Assembly: GCF_946482605.1 (NCBI RefSeq)
Contig: NZ_CAMLSE010000008.1
Coordinates: 186,001-250,000 of the forward strand
Length of the DNA stretch: 64,000 bases
Source: an uncultured Dyadobacter sp.
GTDB lineage: Bacteria > Bacteroidota > Bacteroidia > Cytophagales > Spirosomataceae
Direction of reading: 5' to 3'
The notes beneath the pieces were generated by a model. That model ran no database searches. It saw only the letters and a list, made by a program, of their open reading frames with translations, and had not been told where the DNA came from. Both the position numbers and the translations under genes were made by a program. The number at the start of each line of letters is the position of its first letter. The stretch's first letter is position 1. Positions 54,735 through 63,501 of this stretch are shown one piece after another.

Positions 54735-56597
54735 ATGCAGCAGACTATATTTTTTCAGGCGATGATCTACCTGGCCGCCGCGGTGGTCATGGTGCCCATC
54801 GCCAAGCGGCTGGGACTGGGTTCGGTATTGGGTTACCTGGTAGCCGGGATTGCCATTGGACCCGCCGCATTGGGTTTTATTGGAATGGAGGGCCAGGATA
54901 TCATGCATTTCGCGGAGTTCGGGGTGGTCATGATGCTTTTTGTGATTGGTCTTGAACTGGAACCTTCGCGTTTGTGGCGCATGAGAAAGAGCATAGCCGG
55001 CCTCGGCGGGTTGCAGGTAGGCGTGACGACTGTGCTGGTGGCGGGTCTGGCGATGTTGTTTCAGGTAGGCTGGAAAGAGGCATTGGCACTGGGCATGATT
55101 GCGGCCATGTCTTCCACGGCGATCGTCATGCAGACATTGAATGAAAAGGGATGGCTGAAAACGGTTGCCGGGCAAAGCTCATTTGCGGTTCTGCTTTTCC
55201 AGGATCTGGCGATCATCCCTATGCTTGCATTGTTCCCGCTTCTGGCGGATCATGCTGGCGCGCAGGATGGGCACGGCAGCGGATCGCTCGTGAGCGCGCT
55301 GCCGGCTTGGCAGCAGACCATCATTGTACTTTTGTCCGTTTCGGGGATCGTGCTGACGGGCAAGTATTTGTTGAGACCGATTTTTCACATGATGGCGCGC
55401 ACGGGGTTGCGGGAGATGTTCACGGCAACCGCCTTGCTATTGGTGGTGGGAATCGCCGTATTGATGACATCCGTGGGCCTTAGCCCTGCATTAGGCGCTT
55501 TTGTTGCCGGGGTGGTGCTGGCCAACAGTGAATACCGTCACGAACTGGAAAGCTCCATTGATCCGTTCAAAGGCTTACTCCTCGGGCTGTTTTTTATTTC
55601 CGTCGGCTCTTCTATCGACTTTGGATTGATTGTTTCCAAGCCCTTGGTGATCATAGGCCTGGTAGCGGGGCTGATGATCCTGAAAATGATTATCCTCTTT
55701 GTGCTGGGAAAGGTTTTTGAGGTCCGCAATGCGCAGAACTTCATTTTCAGCATTGGGTTAAGCCAGATAGGAGAATTTGCCTTCGTCCTTTTAAGCTTTT
55801 CTGTACAGCAAGGAGTTTTGAGCAAAGACATCACCGACACGATGATGGCCGTAGTCGCTATCAGCATGGCGATGACGCCCCTTGCAATGGTGGTCAACGA
55901 GAAATGGATCCTTACCCGTTTCTGTCTGGTGAGTGCGGGGTTGCAGGTGCAACGCCCCAGTGATGTGGAAGAGCAGGATAATCCGGTGATCATAGCCGGT
56001 TATGGACATTTTGGTAATACAATTGGGCGTTTCCTCCGGGCCAACAACGTGGAAGCGACCGTTCTGGATAACGATAGTGACAATGTGGATTTCCTCCGGA
56101 GAATGGGCCAAAAGGTATATTATGGCGATGCGACCCGGTACGAGCTGCTGGATATCGCAGGGGCCGGACGGGCACAAATGATCATCATAGCGATCAACGA
56201 CGAAGAGAAACGGTTGGAATTAATAGAGACGGTCAAAAAGCACTTTCCGAACCTGCACATGCTCGTGCGGTCGACAAACCGTAACGATGCCTACGACCTG
56301 ATGAATGCGGGGATGATGCACATTTACCGGGAGACTTTCGATACCAGTCTGAGATTAGGAGTCGACGCGCTCAAATTACTGGGACATCGTGCACACGAAG
56401 CGACCAGGTCGGCCAAAACTTTTTTTCTCCACGACGAGCGGACATTAAAACACTTGTCAAGTATCAGAAATGACGAGGAATACATTCATGCGGCCCGGCA
56501 GCACATGGAAGAGCTTGAAATCATCATGAAGGCCGACCGTGAAGCCACGCAATTGAATGCCCTGGCAGGCTGGGACCGGGAATCGGAAACTGCCTGA
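54735..56597 (+). CDS. KefC/KefB-type potassium:proton antiporter (CPA2) with RCK domain
   Basis: 620 residues. About twelve transmembrane helices (residues 1-385) of the CPA2 fold contain GLELEPSRLWRMRKS and the SSTAIVMQTLNEKG segment. A cytoplasmic RCK/TrkA-N domain follows, with the NAD-type motif IIAGYGHFGNTIGRFL (near 418), then a tail with EYIHAARQHMEELE. It releases K+ in response to electrophile adducts and acidifies the cytoplasm for protection. It is the last gene of the TetR-QOR-KefF-KefC series. The glutathione gate of E. coli is not guaranteed in this lineage. Confidence 0.94.
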   Translation: MQQTIFFQAMIYLAAAVVMVPIAKRLGLGSVLGYLVAGIAIGPAALGFIGMEGQDIMHFAEFGVVMMLFVIGLELEPSRLWRMRKSIAGLGGLQVGVTTVLVAGLAMLFQVGWKEALALGMIAAMSSTAIVMQTLNEKGWLKTVAGQSSFAVLLFQDLAIIPMLALFPLLADHAGAQDGHGSGSLVSALPAWQQTIIVLLSVSGIVLTGKYLLRPIFHMMARTGLREMFTATALLLVVGIAVLMTSVGLSPALGAFVAGVVLANSEYRHELESSIDPFKGLLLGLFFISVGSSIDFGLIVSKPLVIIGLVAGLMILKMIILFVLGKVFEVRNAQNFIFSIGLSQIGEFAFVLLSFSVQQGVLSKDITDTMMAVVAISMAMTPLAMVVNEKWILTRFCLVSAGLQVQRPSDVEEQDNPVIIAGYGHFGNTIGRFLRANNVEATVLDNDSDNVDFLRRMGQKVYYGDATRYELLDIAGAGRAQMIIIAINDEEKRLELIETVKKHFPNLHMLVRSTNRNDAYDLMNAGMMHIYRETFDTSLRLGVDALKLLGHRAHEATRSAKTFFLHDERTLKHLSSIRNDEEYIHAARQHMEELEIIMKADREATQLNALAGWDRESETA

Positions 56598-56603
56598 AAA
56601 GCA

Positions 56604-57989
56604 TTAAGTGCTCAGATGCCGGGAAGCAGGTTTATTGAACAATAACCCAGCCGCCATGCCCAGAAAGCTTGCCAGCAACCCATATACGAGGGCAGGGTAC
56701 TCGGTTTCGACGTAAACGCATACCAGCCATACGGTCAATCCCGCGATCATGGACAGCATGCAACCCAGCGTATTTGTCGCTTTCCAATACAATCCGGCTG
56801 CAAGCGGCACGAATAGCGATACCAGGCTGAATGCGGATGATTCAGCTACGAGGTCAAATATGCTTTCCCGCGTGGCTGCCATGAATATGCATACAGCAGT
56901 AATGGCGACAATCCCTATCCTGATGATCTTCAGTAATTGCCGGTCGTCGAGCTGAGGATTGAAAAATTTGAAGATATTCTCTCCCAGTACAACGGCAGGG
57001 GCCATAATGGCGCTGCTGGTGGTGCTGAGAATGGCCGAAACGAGCGCACCGAAAAAGACGATCTGCAGAGGCAGGTTCATATGCTTCAGGACCATGTTCG
57101 GAATGATCATCTGCCCGTCTTTTTCTTCTGCGGGATACAGATGATGCCCGCAAAGCCCGATGAAAAGTGGCAGCAAGGCTACGGTGAGATACATGAATGA
57201 GGACAACAAGGTGGAGCGTACCGAGATGGTGGCGGATTTGGCGGACATTACCCTCTGAAATACATCTTGCTGGGGTATGGAGCCGAGCCCGATCGTGATC
57301 CATGCAGCGAAGTATTCGACGTATGCCTTGAATGTATTTTCGGGATGAAACCGGAAAAATCCTTCCGGCGCTTCATCGATCAACGGTTTGAAGCCTCCTA
57401 CCTTATCATACAGTACAGCGGCAACTATGATCAGGCCAACGATGATCATAATGGTTTGGAGAAAATCCGTAATGGAGATCGACCACATTCCGCCCCATAT
57501 GGTATAAAGGATTACAACGAAGGAGCTGGCCAGGATACAAGTCAGCAGCGACCAGCCTAGCACTACCTTCAGCACAATTCCCATGGCGAGGAGCTGGGCG
57601 GCGATCCAGCTGAAATACGACGGGATGATCAGAATCGCGGATAGCAGCTCGGCATAGCGGCCGTATCTGAGCCGGAAGAAATCACAAAACGTGATGATGT
57701 TCATCTCGTAAAACCTCCGGGCAAAAAACAAGCCCACCAACAAAAGGCACAGCGAGGCGCCAAACGGGTCTTCGATCACACCTAAGACGCCATGCGCTAC
57801 AAATTCTGTCGGTGCGCCCATAATGGTCTCGGATCCGAACCAGGTGGCGAATGTTGCCGAGGCCGCCAGGGCAAGGGGCAGACGGCGCCCGGCCAGTACA
57901 AAATCCCGGGTGGATGAAATTCTTCGTGATGCCCAGAGTCCTATTCCGAGGTTGGCCAGCAAGTAGGCGAGGATGGAAAACGCCAGCAT
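56604..57989 (-). CDS. Sodium:solute symporter family transporter
   Basis: 461 residues from ATG at 57989 (MLAFSILAYLLANLGIG), which avoids overlap with the upstream ligase gene. About thirteen helices. TFATWFGSETIMGAPTEFV carries the SSS sodium-site motif near residue 50, and TTSSAIMAPAVVLGENI lies in TM8-9. The C-terminus is short and Lys/Arg-poor. It co-transports a solute with Na+, probably a carboxylate, sugar or amino acid. It directly follows the acyl-AMP ligase on the same strand with a 19-base gap, so the two may be co-transcribed, but the solute is unknown. Confidence 0.92.
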   Translation of the reverse strand: MLAFSILAYLLANLGIGLWASRRISSTRDFVLAGRRLPLALAASATFATWFGSETIMGAPTEFVAHGVLGVIEDPFGASLCLLLVGLFFARRFYEMNIITFCDFFRLRYGRYAELLSAILIIPSYFSWIAAQLLAMGIVLKVVLGWSLLTCILASSFVVILYTIWGGMWSISITDFLQTIMIIVGLIIVAAVLYDKVGGFKPLIDEAPEGFFRFHPENTFKAYVEYFAAWITIGLGSIPQQDVFQRVMSAKSATISVRSTLLSSFMYLTVALLPLFIGLCGHHLYPAEEKDGQMIIPNMVLKHMNLPLQIVFFGALVSAILSTTSSAIMAPAVVLGENIFKFFNPQLDDRQLLKIIRIGIVAITAVCIFMAATRESIFDLVAESSAFSLVSLFVPLAAGLYWKATNTLGCMLSMIAGLTVWLVCVYVETEYPALVYGLLASFLGMAAGLLFNKPASRHLST

Positions 57990-58008
57990 TTTTTCAGGAT
58001 TAATAGTC

Positions 58009-59661
58009 TTAATAAATCTGTTTGGCAAATAATTCCCGCGCTTTGAGACGTTGAATCTTCCCGCTCGATGTCTTAGGCAATTTCCCTGGCGCTATCAGAA
58101 TGATTTCATGCGGAATTAATCCGAATGCAAGTCCGACGCTCTGCGCTATCTGCGTCTTGATCGATTTTTCATCGTCGGCCGTCTGCGTAACGCGACGCAC
58201 TTCACTCACGATCATGAGTGCTTCTCCCTGCGTGGTTTCCACGGCAAATGCAGCGGTAGCATTGGGCTGAATGTCCAGGTGGCTTTCGCTGGCCACTTCT
58301 TCAATATCCTGTGGGTAATAGTTGACGCCCCTGATAATGATAAGCTCTTTGGTGCGCCCGGTGATAAAGAGCAATCCATTATCTATGAACCCCAGGTCAC
58401 CTGTACGCAGGAACGGGCCGTCTCCGCTGCTGGTGAAGGCCCGGAAAGTGGCGTCCGAAATCTCAGGTTTTTCCCAATATCCTGTTGCGATGGCTGCATT
58501 TTTGACCCATATTTCACCCTCATCCCCTTCACCGAGACGATTAAGATGCGCCGGATCGACAATAGCTACCTCCGTGAACTCCACAGGTGGGCCGCAAGCC
58601 ACTACTTCTTTCGGGTTAAGACCGGTTGTTTTTGCATATGTTGTGGCGGTGCCATTCAAGTGCAGGCTTACGGCAAGTGTAGCCTCAGCGAGGCCGTAGG
58701 CCGGTACCAGACTTTCTTTTTTGAAGCCGCAGACCTTCGTCGCATCTGCGAATCTTTCCAGACTTGAAATACGGATAGGCTCCGCGCCTACATACAATAC
58801 CTGCAATGAGCTGAGATCCAGCGTTTGGAGTTGTTCTTCGGGCACCCGCGCAAGGCAATGGTCGAGACCGAAGCCGGGGCCGCCGCAAAATCCGGCCTGG
58901 TAGGTGTTGATCGTCTGGAGTAGCAATGCAGGTTTGGTAACGAATAAAAGTGGCGAGATGATAAAACCTGTTCCGCCTGTAAAAAGCGGCGAGAGCAAAC
59001 CATCGACCAGACCCATGTCGTGGTAATGCGGAAGCCACGTAACCGACACGCTGTCCACGGTGCGGCCGAAGCAATTGTTGATCGCGCGTAGATTGGTAGT
59101 CAGGTTCGTATGGCTAATCATGACACCCTTGGGCTGACTGGTGGAGCCGGAAGTATATTGAAGATATGCTGTGTCAACATACTCCTTATGTCGTTTTAAC
59201 GCGTTGCCCGCATTAGAATGGAAGTCATCGGTGAAAAACCATTCCAGGTCGTACTCCTGCAAGGCAGCGGTAGCAGCATTCTGCCTTTGAAACAACATTT
59301 TGTAGGTCTTCTTATTGGTGATAATACCGGCGGCGCTACAATCCCTGATGATACTTAGAATGCGGTTGATCCCGGGTTCCGAATAGCTGATAGGGGTGGG
59401 TACTGCGATGATCCCCGCATGCAGCGCTCCAAGGAATGAACAGATGAACGAAGCTTCCGCGGGCAAAAGGATAAGAACCCGTGAGTTGACTGGAAAGCGT
59501 TCGCCAAGTTGGTGAGAGGCTGCTTGTACATGTTGATAAAGTTGGCTGTACAGGAATTGCTCCGTCAATTCCCCCTCTTTGCCAATATATCCATATGCAA
59601 GTTTGCCTGGATATAGTCCGGCGTTGGTTTTCAGTATGTCGAGAATATCCATAAAACGCAA
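58009..59661 (-). CDS. Fatty acyl-AMP ligase (FAAL-type ANL enzyme), orphan
   Basis: 550 residues (start at 59661; ATG at 59652 is an alternative). The ANL core is complete: YTSGSTSQPKGVM (P-loop), the FAAL-typical WLPHYHDMGLVDGLL, VPAYGLAEATLAVS, FLRTGDLGFIDNGLLFITGR and KLPKTSSGKIQRLKARELF with the catalytic Lys. FAALs make acyl-adenylates and pass them to an acyl carrier protein rather than to CoA. No acyl carrier protein, polyketide synthase or NRPS lies near, which is odd. The product could feed a membrane lipid or a peptide. It starts a probable two-gene unit with the downstream symporter. Confidence 0.92.
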   Translation of the reverse strand: MRFMDILDILKTNAGLYPGKLAYGYIGKEGELTEQFLYSQLYQHVQAASHQLGERFPVNSRVLILLPAEASFICSFLGALHAGIIAVPTPISYSEPGINRILSIIRDCSAAGIITNKKTYKMLFQRQNAATAALQEYDLEWFFTDDFHSNAGNALKRHKEYVDTAYLQYTSGSTSQPKGVMISHTNLTTNLRAINNCFGRTVDSVSVTWLPHYHDMGLVDGLLSPLFTGGTGFIISPLLFVTKPALLLQTINTYQAGFCGGPGFGLDHCLARVPEEQLQTLDLSSLQVLYVGAEPIRISSLERFADATKVCGFKKESLVPAYGLAEATLAVSLHLNGTATTYAKTTGLNPKEVVACGPPVEFTEVAIVDPAHLNRLGEGDEGEIWVKNAAIATGYWEKPEISDATFRAFTSSGDGPFLRTGDLGFIDNGLLFITGRTKELIIIRGVNYYPQDIEEVASESHLDIQPNATAAFAVETTQGEALMIVSEVRRVTQTADDEKSIKTQIAQSVGLAFGLIPHEIILIAPGKLPKTSSGKIQRLKARELFAKQIY

Positions 59662-59666
59662 AATAT

Positions 59667-59714
59667 AAAAAAAGCCAGATAACGTCGCTCAACTGACGTC
59701 ATCTGGCTTTTTTT
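59667..59714 (-). terminator. Strong bidirectional-looking terminator
   Basis: AAAAAAAGCCAGAT and ATCTGGCTTTTTTT form a long stem, extended by an inner ACGTC/GACGT pairing, with T-runs on both strands. It ends the minus-strand small lipoprotein gene and lies directly upstream of the acyl-AMP ligase. Confidence 0.9.
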
Positions 59715-59733
59715 ATTCAAAGGTGCAATCAAA

Positions 59734-60033
59734 TTATCGTCTGGGTCCACGGGTTCGACCATTGTTTCCATAATGGTCGTGACGGCGATATTGTTTTCTG
59801 TAAACGCGGTCATGATGCCTGCTGCGTCCGTGCCGATCCGCATAAATGACCCTCCTTGGGGCAGGTTTTACCACCACAACACGCGGTGGAGGCGGTGGAC
59901 CATGATAATACCGGTGTCCAGGCCGGTAGCCGTAATCATAGCCCGGTGAATAGGATCGGTAAGTACAGGATGAAATGGTTATCACTGAGATCATCGCAAC
60001 GACGATCGACAGCCAGATTCGGTTCGTTTTCAC
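59734..60033 (-). CDS. Small basic lipoprotein rich in Tyr, Arg and His
   Basis: 99 residues. The signal ends VITISSCTYRS with lipid-modified Cys23. The mature part is of low complexity: YSPGYDYGYRPGHRYYHG, a five-Pro run, VVVVKP, then an Arg/His-rich tail (HGRSRHHDRVYRK). Such proteins are common in Bacteroidota and Proteobacteria near stress genes and are of unknown function; the basic, aromatic tail could bind polyanions such as LPS or DNA. It is a single gene with its own terminator. Confidence 0.8.
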   Translation of the reverse strand: MKTNRIWLSIVVAMISVITISSCTYRSYSPGYDYGYRPGHRYYHGPPPPPRVVVVKPAPRRVIYADRHGRSRHHDRVYRKQYRRHDHYGNNGRTRGPRR

Positions 60034-60111
60034 GGTTTTTCGTTCGTTTTGTACTGTTTATAGAACGAACTGGATTCCGGAATAGTGCCGTAGCGGAGTA
60101 ATGTGAACGGG

Positions 60112-60241
60112 TTGTACACACTCTTTTTGGGAGTTATCCACACTGTGTGTTTAGTGTAAATACATTATAAATGACTGAAAGTGTGTGCTTTGCGAATTTA
60201 TTAACAAGTTATTCACATTTTGGCTGTGGATAACTTGTTAA
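60112..60241. other. DnaA-box cluster with 17-bp palindrome (possible origin or DnaA-binding locus)
   Basis: TTATCCACA at 60134-60142 is a perfect DnaA box. TTATTCACA at 60209-60217 and TGTGGATAA at 60225-60233 (a perfect box on the minus strand) face each other across a 7-base spacer. They belong to an inverted repeat, 60201-60217 against 60225-60241, that matches at 16 of 17 positions. A weaker site TTGTACACA is at 60112-60120. The intervening DNA is AT-rich (GTAAATACATTATAAATG). It lies between two minus-strand genes. Origin function is inferred; dnaA is not in the window. Confidence 0.5.
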
Positions 60242-60253
60242 TAAGAATCCTGC

Positions 60254-60553
60254 TTACGCTTCTACGTCGTAAATCAGTACGCGTTCCCACAGGTGGGCGC
60301 AATCCTCGATGAATTTTTTATGCAGCGGGTGTACCTGATATACATCGTGCGCCGCCTCATCTTTAAAAATCAGGATTTCGGCGAAGTCGTAAGTCGCGTC
60401 GATAACCGGTCTGCGGGTGGCGGCGGGAGGACCTATGTATGCCGATTCGACCGATTCAATAGCTTCTAGCGTTTTGATACCGGCCAGCAGGGCTGCTCTT
60501 GCTTCTTCGTTGTCCTTCTCTTTTAGCCAGAAGAATACGTTGTGGATAAACAT
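60254..60553 (-). CDS. Dabb-domain (stress-responsive alpha/beta barrel) protein
   Basis: 99 residues, the size of one Dabb domain. FIHNVFFWLKEKDNEEARAAL and the central DATYDFAEILIFKDEAAHDVYQVHPLHKKFIEDC are the conserved pattern of this dimeric ferredoxin-like fold, found in plant stress proteins and in polyketide cyclases. No catalytic residues can be assigned. It follows the PhoR-like kinase gene by 27 bases on the same strand, so co-transcription is possible. Confidence 0.88.
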   Translation of the reverse strand: MFIHNVFFWLKEKDNEEARAALLAGIKTLEAIESVESAYIGPPAATRRPVIDATYDFAEILIFKDEAAHDVYQVHPLHKKFIEDCAHLWERVLIYDVEA

Positions 60554-60580
60554 GGATAATGGTTTATGGTGTAAAATGAA

Positions 60581-61672
60581 TTAAGGATTCAATTGATTGG
60601 CGACATCTTCCTGCTTGCCCTCTGATGTCAGGTGTGTGTATGCCTTTTCAAGCTTGAATGAAAAGGTAGTACCCTTGTCAGGTTTGGACATGACTGCAAT
60701 TTTCGTGTCATGGGCGTTCAATATATGTTTTACAATGGCAAGTCCCAAACCGGTTCCGCCAATTTCTTTGCTCCTGCTCTTGTCAATGCGGTAAAAGCGC
60801 TCGAAAATGCGGTTCAAATGTTCATGGGGAATGCCCGGTCCGTTGTCTCTCACAGCCACTTCCACATATTTTTTGCCTTCGTTAAGATGGACGATCACCT
60901 TTCCTCCTTGATTACCATACTTGATGGCGTTCTCGATCAGGTTGAGCATGACCTGTTCCATCCGGTCCGCGTCGCCCTTGATCCAAACCTCCGGCATTTC
61001 CTCAGGCTTCACCCTTAATGTGACATTCCTGCTTTTCGCGATGTTTTCCAGCCTGCTGAAAATATTGATGGTCAGCTGCCGGATGTCCATCGGTGCAATG
61101 TTCATCTTGATATCACCGGTTTCCATCTGGGACAGCACGAGGAGATCCTTGACGAGCACATCAAGACTATCGAGATTATTTGCTGCCTTTCTTAAAAATC
61201 GCTCACGTACTTTTTCATCGTCCATGGCGCCATCCAACAGGGTGTGGATAAATCCCTGGGCGGCGAAAATGGGCGTTTTAAATTCGTGCGACACATCGGC
61301 CAGAAACTCGCGACGAAACAATTCCAGTTTTTTGAGCTCATCGATCTCCTTTTGCTTTTTAGTGACGTACACAAAAATCTCGTCGTTGATGGTCTTGAGC
61401 GGATTCGACTCCCGGATCAGTTTTTTCCGGGGAGCCATGTTAAAGTCCCGCATTTTCAGCTTATGAATGGTACGGTACATTTTATTAACCTCACGGAAGA
61501 CGAGAATATCGACGGTGTACAGCACCAGGAAGAAAGAAGAAATAAAGGCGGAAATGGCCGAAACAAACAGCATGCCTTTTGAAACGCCATCTACAAATGC
61601 CAGGAAGGTGGTCGTGATCAGCGATATAAGGAATGCCAGGATTACGGCAATGAAGCGGGGGCTTAATGACAT
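60581..61672 (-). CDS. PhoR-like sensor histidine kinase, no adjacent regulator
   Basis: 363 residues. Two N-terminal helices (FIAVILAFLISLITTTFLAFV and MLFVSAISAFISSFFLVLY) with almost no periplasmic loop. A linker is followed by HisKA with H129 in FLADVSHEFKTPIF, and a HATPase with NLIENAIKYGNQGG, DNGPGIPHEHL, FERFYRIDKSRSKE and GTGLGLAIVKHI. It belongs to the PhoR/SenX3 group and should pair with an OmpR-type regulator, which is not next to it here. With so small a periplasmic part, it may sense within or through the membrane or via a partner. Confidence 0.93.
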   Translation of the reverse strand: MSLSPRFIAVILAFLISLITTTFLAFVDGVSKGMLFVSAISAFISSFFLVLYTVDILVFREVNKMYRTIHKLKMRDFNMAPRKKLIRESNPLKTINDEIFVYVTKKQKEIDELKKLELFRREFLADVSHEFKTPIFAAQGFIHTLLDGAMDDEKVRERFLRKAANNLDSLDVLVKDLLVLSQMETGDIKMNIAPMDIRQLTINIFSRLENIAKSRNVTLRVKPEEMPEVWIKGDADRMEQVMLNLIENAIKYGNQGGKVIVHLNEGKKYVEVAVRDNGPGIPHEHLNRIFERFYRIDKSRSKEIGGTGLGLAIVKHILNAHDTKIAVMSKPDKGTTFSFKLEKAYTHLTSEGKQEDVANQLNP

Positions 61673-61864
61673 GGTACTTTGAGGCTTTCGGCATCAGGCT
61701 AAATTTCCGTGATGCCGCGAATCGATAATGAATACTGGATTTGTTGCCTCAAAGTTAACACATTGCTATGGACTAAAATTCGGTTCTGTAAGGGAAGTGC
61801 TTTATTAAGAAATTGTTAACACCTGATGCTCGTATGATACACCGGCTGCTAAGAGAAGTTGAAC

Positions 61865-61915
61865 AGGCATTGCCAGGCGTCATCAATGGAATTGTGACAA
61901 CACCTGGCGATGCCT
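61865..61915 (-). terminator. Hairpin after glutamate dehydrogenase
   Basis: AGGCATTGCCAGG at 61865-61877 and CCTGGCGATGCCT at 61903-61915 pair over 13 positions with one G-U, around a 25-base centre that pairs partly. It begins 16 bases after the gdh stop on the minus strand. Only a weak T-rich tail (CAACTTCTCTT) follows. Confidence 0.55.
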
Positions 61916-61931
61916 TGCATGCTAAGCTGGG

Positions 61932-63206
61932 TTAAAATCCGCCCCGATACTTGTAAGTACTTGATACTTTGTCGATGGCAACTATGTAAGCGGCAATCCG
62001 CAGCGATACTTTGTATTTCAATGATGTTTCGTACACTTTGTCGAAGGCATCTTTCATGATCCGGTCGGTACGGCGGTTGATCCTTTCCAGGTTCCATTTG
62101 TAGCCTATACGATTCTGTACCCATTCAAAATAGGAAACCGTTACGCCTCCTGCATTTGCGAGGATATCCGGAACGACCATAATGCCCTTTTCGTTGATCA
62201 GGTCGTCGGCTTTGGAAGAGGTAGGGCCATTTGCACCTTCCACAATCATTCGTGCCTGGATTCCGGCGACGTTTTTCCGCGTAATCACATCCTCTTTTGC
62301 CGCGGGTACCAGCACATCCACGGGCAGCGTGAGCAAATCATCGCCGGGAATGGCCTCCGCACCGCCGTAGCCTTCGAGGGAGCCATTGTTATGGTCGCGA
62401 TAAGCAATGGCGTCCGGGACATCGATTCCCTTGCTGTTGTAATAAGCGCCCGAAATATCGCTGATAGCGTGAATCGCAACACCGCGCTCGCGCAGGAGCA
62501 GGGCTGCGTGTGCCCCCACGTTCCCGAAGCCCTGTACAACGGCCGTCGCCCGGTAAGGATTGATCCGAAGCTTCTCCATTCCGGCCAGGGCCGACACCAT
62601 TACACCACGGCCAGTAGCTTCGGTCCGGCCGAGAGAGCCGCCCAGAACAAGCGGCTTGCCGGTCACGACGGCTGGAATGGTCATTCCTTTTGATTTGGAA
62701 TATTCGTCCATCAGCCAGGCCATTTCGCGTGGGCCGGTTCCCATATCAGGCGCAGGAATATCCTGATCCGGCCCCAGGACATCCAGTAAAGCAGTCGTGT
62801 AAGCTCTCATCAGGCGTTCTATTTCACCGGCCGACATTTCTCTGGGGTTACAGGCGACGCCTCCTTTGGCACCACCATAAGGAATATCTACTACGGCGCA
62901 TTTCCAGGTCATCCAGGCGGCGAGTGCGCGCACTTCATCCAGGTTTACATCCGGATCAAAACGGATCCCGCCCTTGCTGGGACCGAGGATGGTGGAATGG
63001 ATAACGCGGTAGCCTTCAAAAGTCCGGATCTGGCCCGAATCCATCGTCACGGGTAAGCCTACGATGACCTGTTTACGCGGTACTTTGAGGATGTGGTACA
63101 TTTCTTCGGAGATGCCGAGGAGGTCTACGGCTTTGTCAAATCGCTGCATCATGGACTCCAATGGATTCTCTTTGTCCTTAATCGGAGCAGGCTCTATATA
63201 TGACAT
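61932..63206 (-). CDS. gdhA: Glutamate dehydrogenase (Glu/Leu/Phe/Val family)
   Basis: 424 residues, the hexameric short form. GGAKGGVACNPREMSAGEIERL contains the substrate-binding Lys of the GxGGAKGG-type signature, AVVQGFGNVGAHAALLL is the NAD(P)-binding loop, and EGANGPTSSKADDLI and NAGGVTVSYFEWVQN are C-terminal family motifs. It interconverts glutamate and 2-oxoglutarate plus ammonia in the cytoplasm. Cofactor use (NAD or NADP) cannot be read safely. It is a single gene with a palindrome in its leader. Confidence 0.95.
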   Translation of the reverse strand: MSYIEPAPIKDKENPLESMMQRFDKAVDLLGISEEMYHILKVPRKQVIVGLPVTMDSGQIRTFEGYRVIHSTILGPSKGGIRFDPDVNLDEVRALAAWMTWKCAVVDIPYGGAKGGVACNPREMSAGEIERLMRAYTTALLDVLGPDQDIPAPDMGTGPREMAWLMDEYSKSKGMTIPAVVTGKPLVLGGSLGRTEATGRGVMVSALAGMEKLRINPYRATAVVQGFGNVGAHAALLLRERGVAIHAISDISGAYYNSKGIDVPDAIAYRDHNNGSLEGYGGAEAIPGDDLLTLPVDVLVPAAKEDVITRKNVAGIQARMIVEGANGPTSSKADDLINEKGIMVVPDILANAGGVTVSYFEWVQNRIGYKWNLERINRRTDRIMKDAFDKVYETSLKYKVSLRIAAYIVAIDKVSSTYKYRGGF

Positions 63207-63233
63207 TGTTAGATTTTTAAAATGTTGATAATA

Positions 63234-63253
63234 AATCAGTTAGATAACTGATT
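63234..63253. promoter_or_regulatory. Palindrome in the gdh leader, with promoter-like sequence behind it
   Basis: AATCAGTT at 63234-63241 is mirrored exactly by AACTGATT at 63246-63253. On the minus strand, a TAGTTTG element lies upstream of it with a TTG about 21 bases further, similar to a Bacteroidota promoter. An operator between promoter and start codon is plausible. Confidence 0.4.
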
Positions 63254-63445
63254 GCTTTTGTCTGTACAAACTACGGTATTTGTTTGAATAAAAACAAAAA
63301 GCTAATTTTTCTTGAAATAGTATAATAATTTGAGAGACATAGAATGTTTTAGCTATTGCTTCAACACTAAAATTATACCGGTGTATTTTCTCACAAATCC
63401 AAATTTTTTGCCGGAAACCGAAGGAATATTGAAATGGACGGAAAA

Positions 63446-63477
63446 TAAAAAAAGGAGGCAAAAAATTGCCTCCTTTT
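63446..63477 (-). terminator. Terminator of typA
   Basis: AAAGGAGGCAA at 63451-63461 pairs perfectly with TTGCCTCCTTT at 63466-63476. On the minus strand a TTTTTTTATTTT tail follows. It begins 26 bases after the typA stop. Confidence 0.92.
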
Positions 63478-63501
63478 CGGGTTTGGAATGTCCGGCCTGG
63501 A

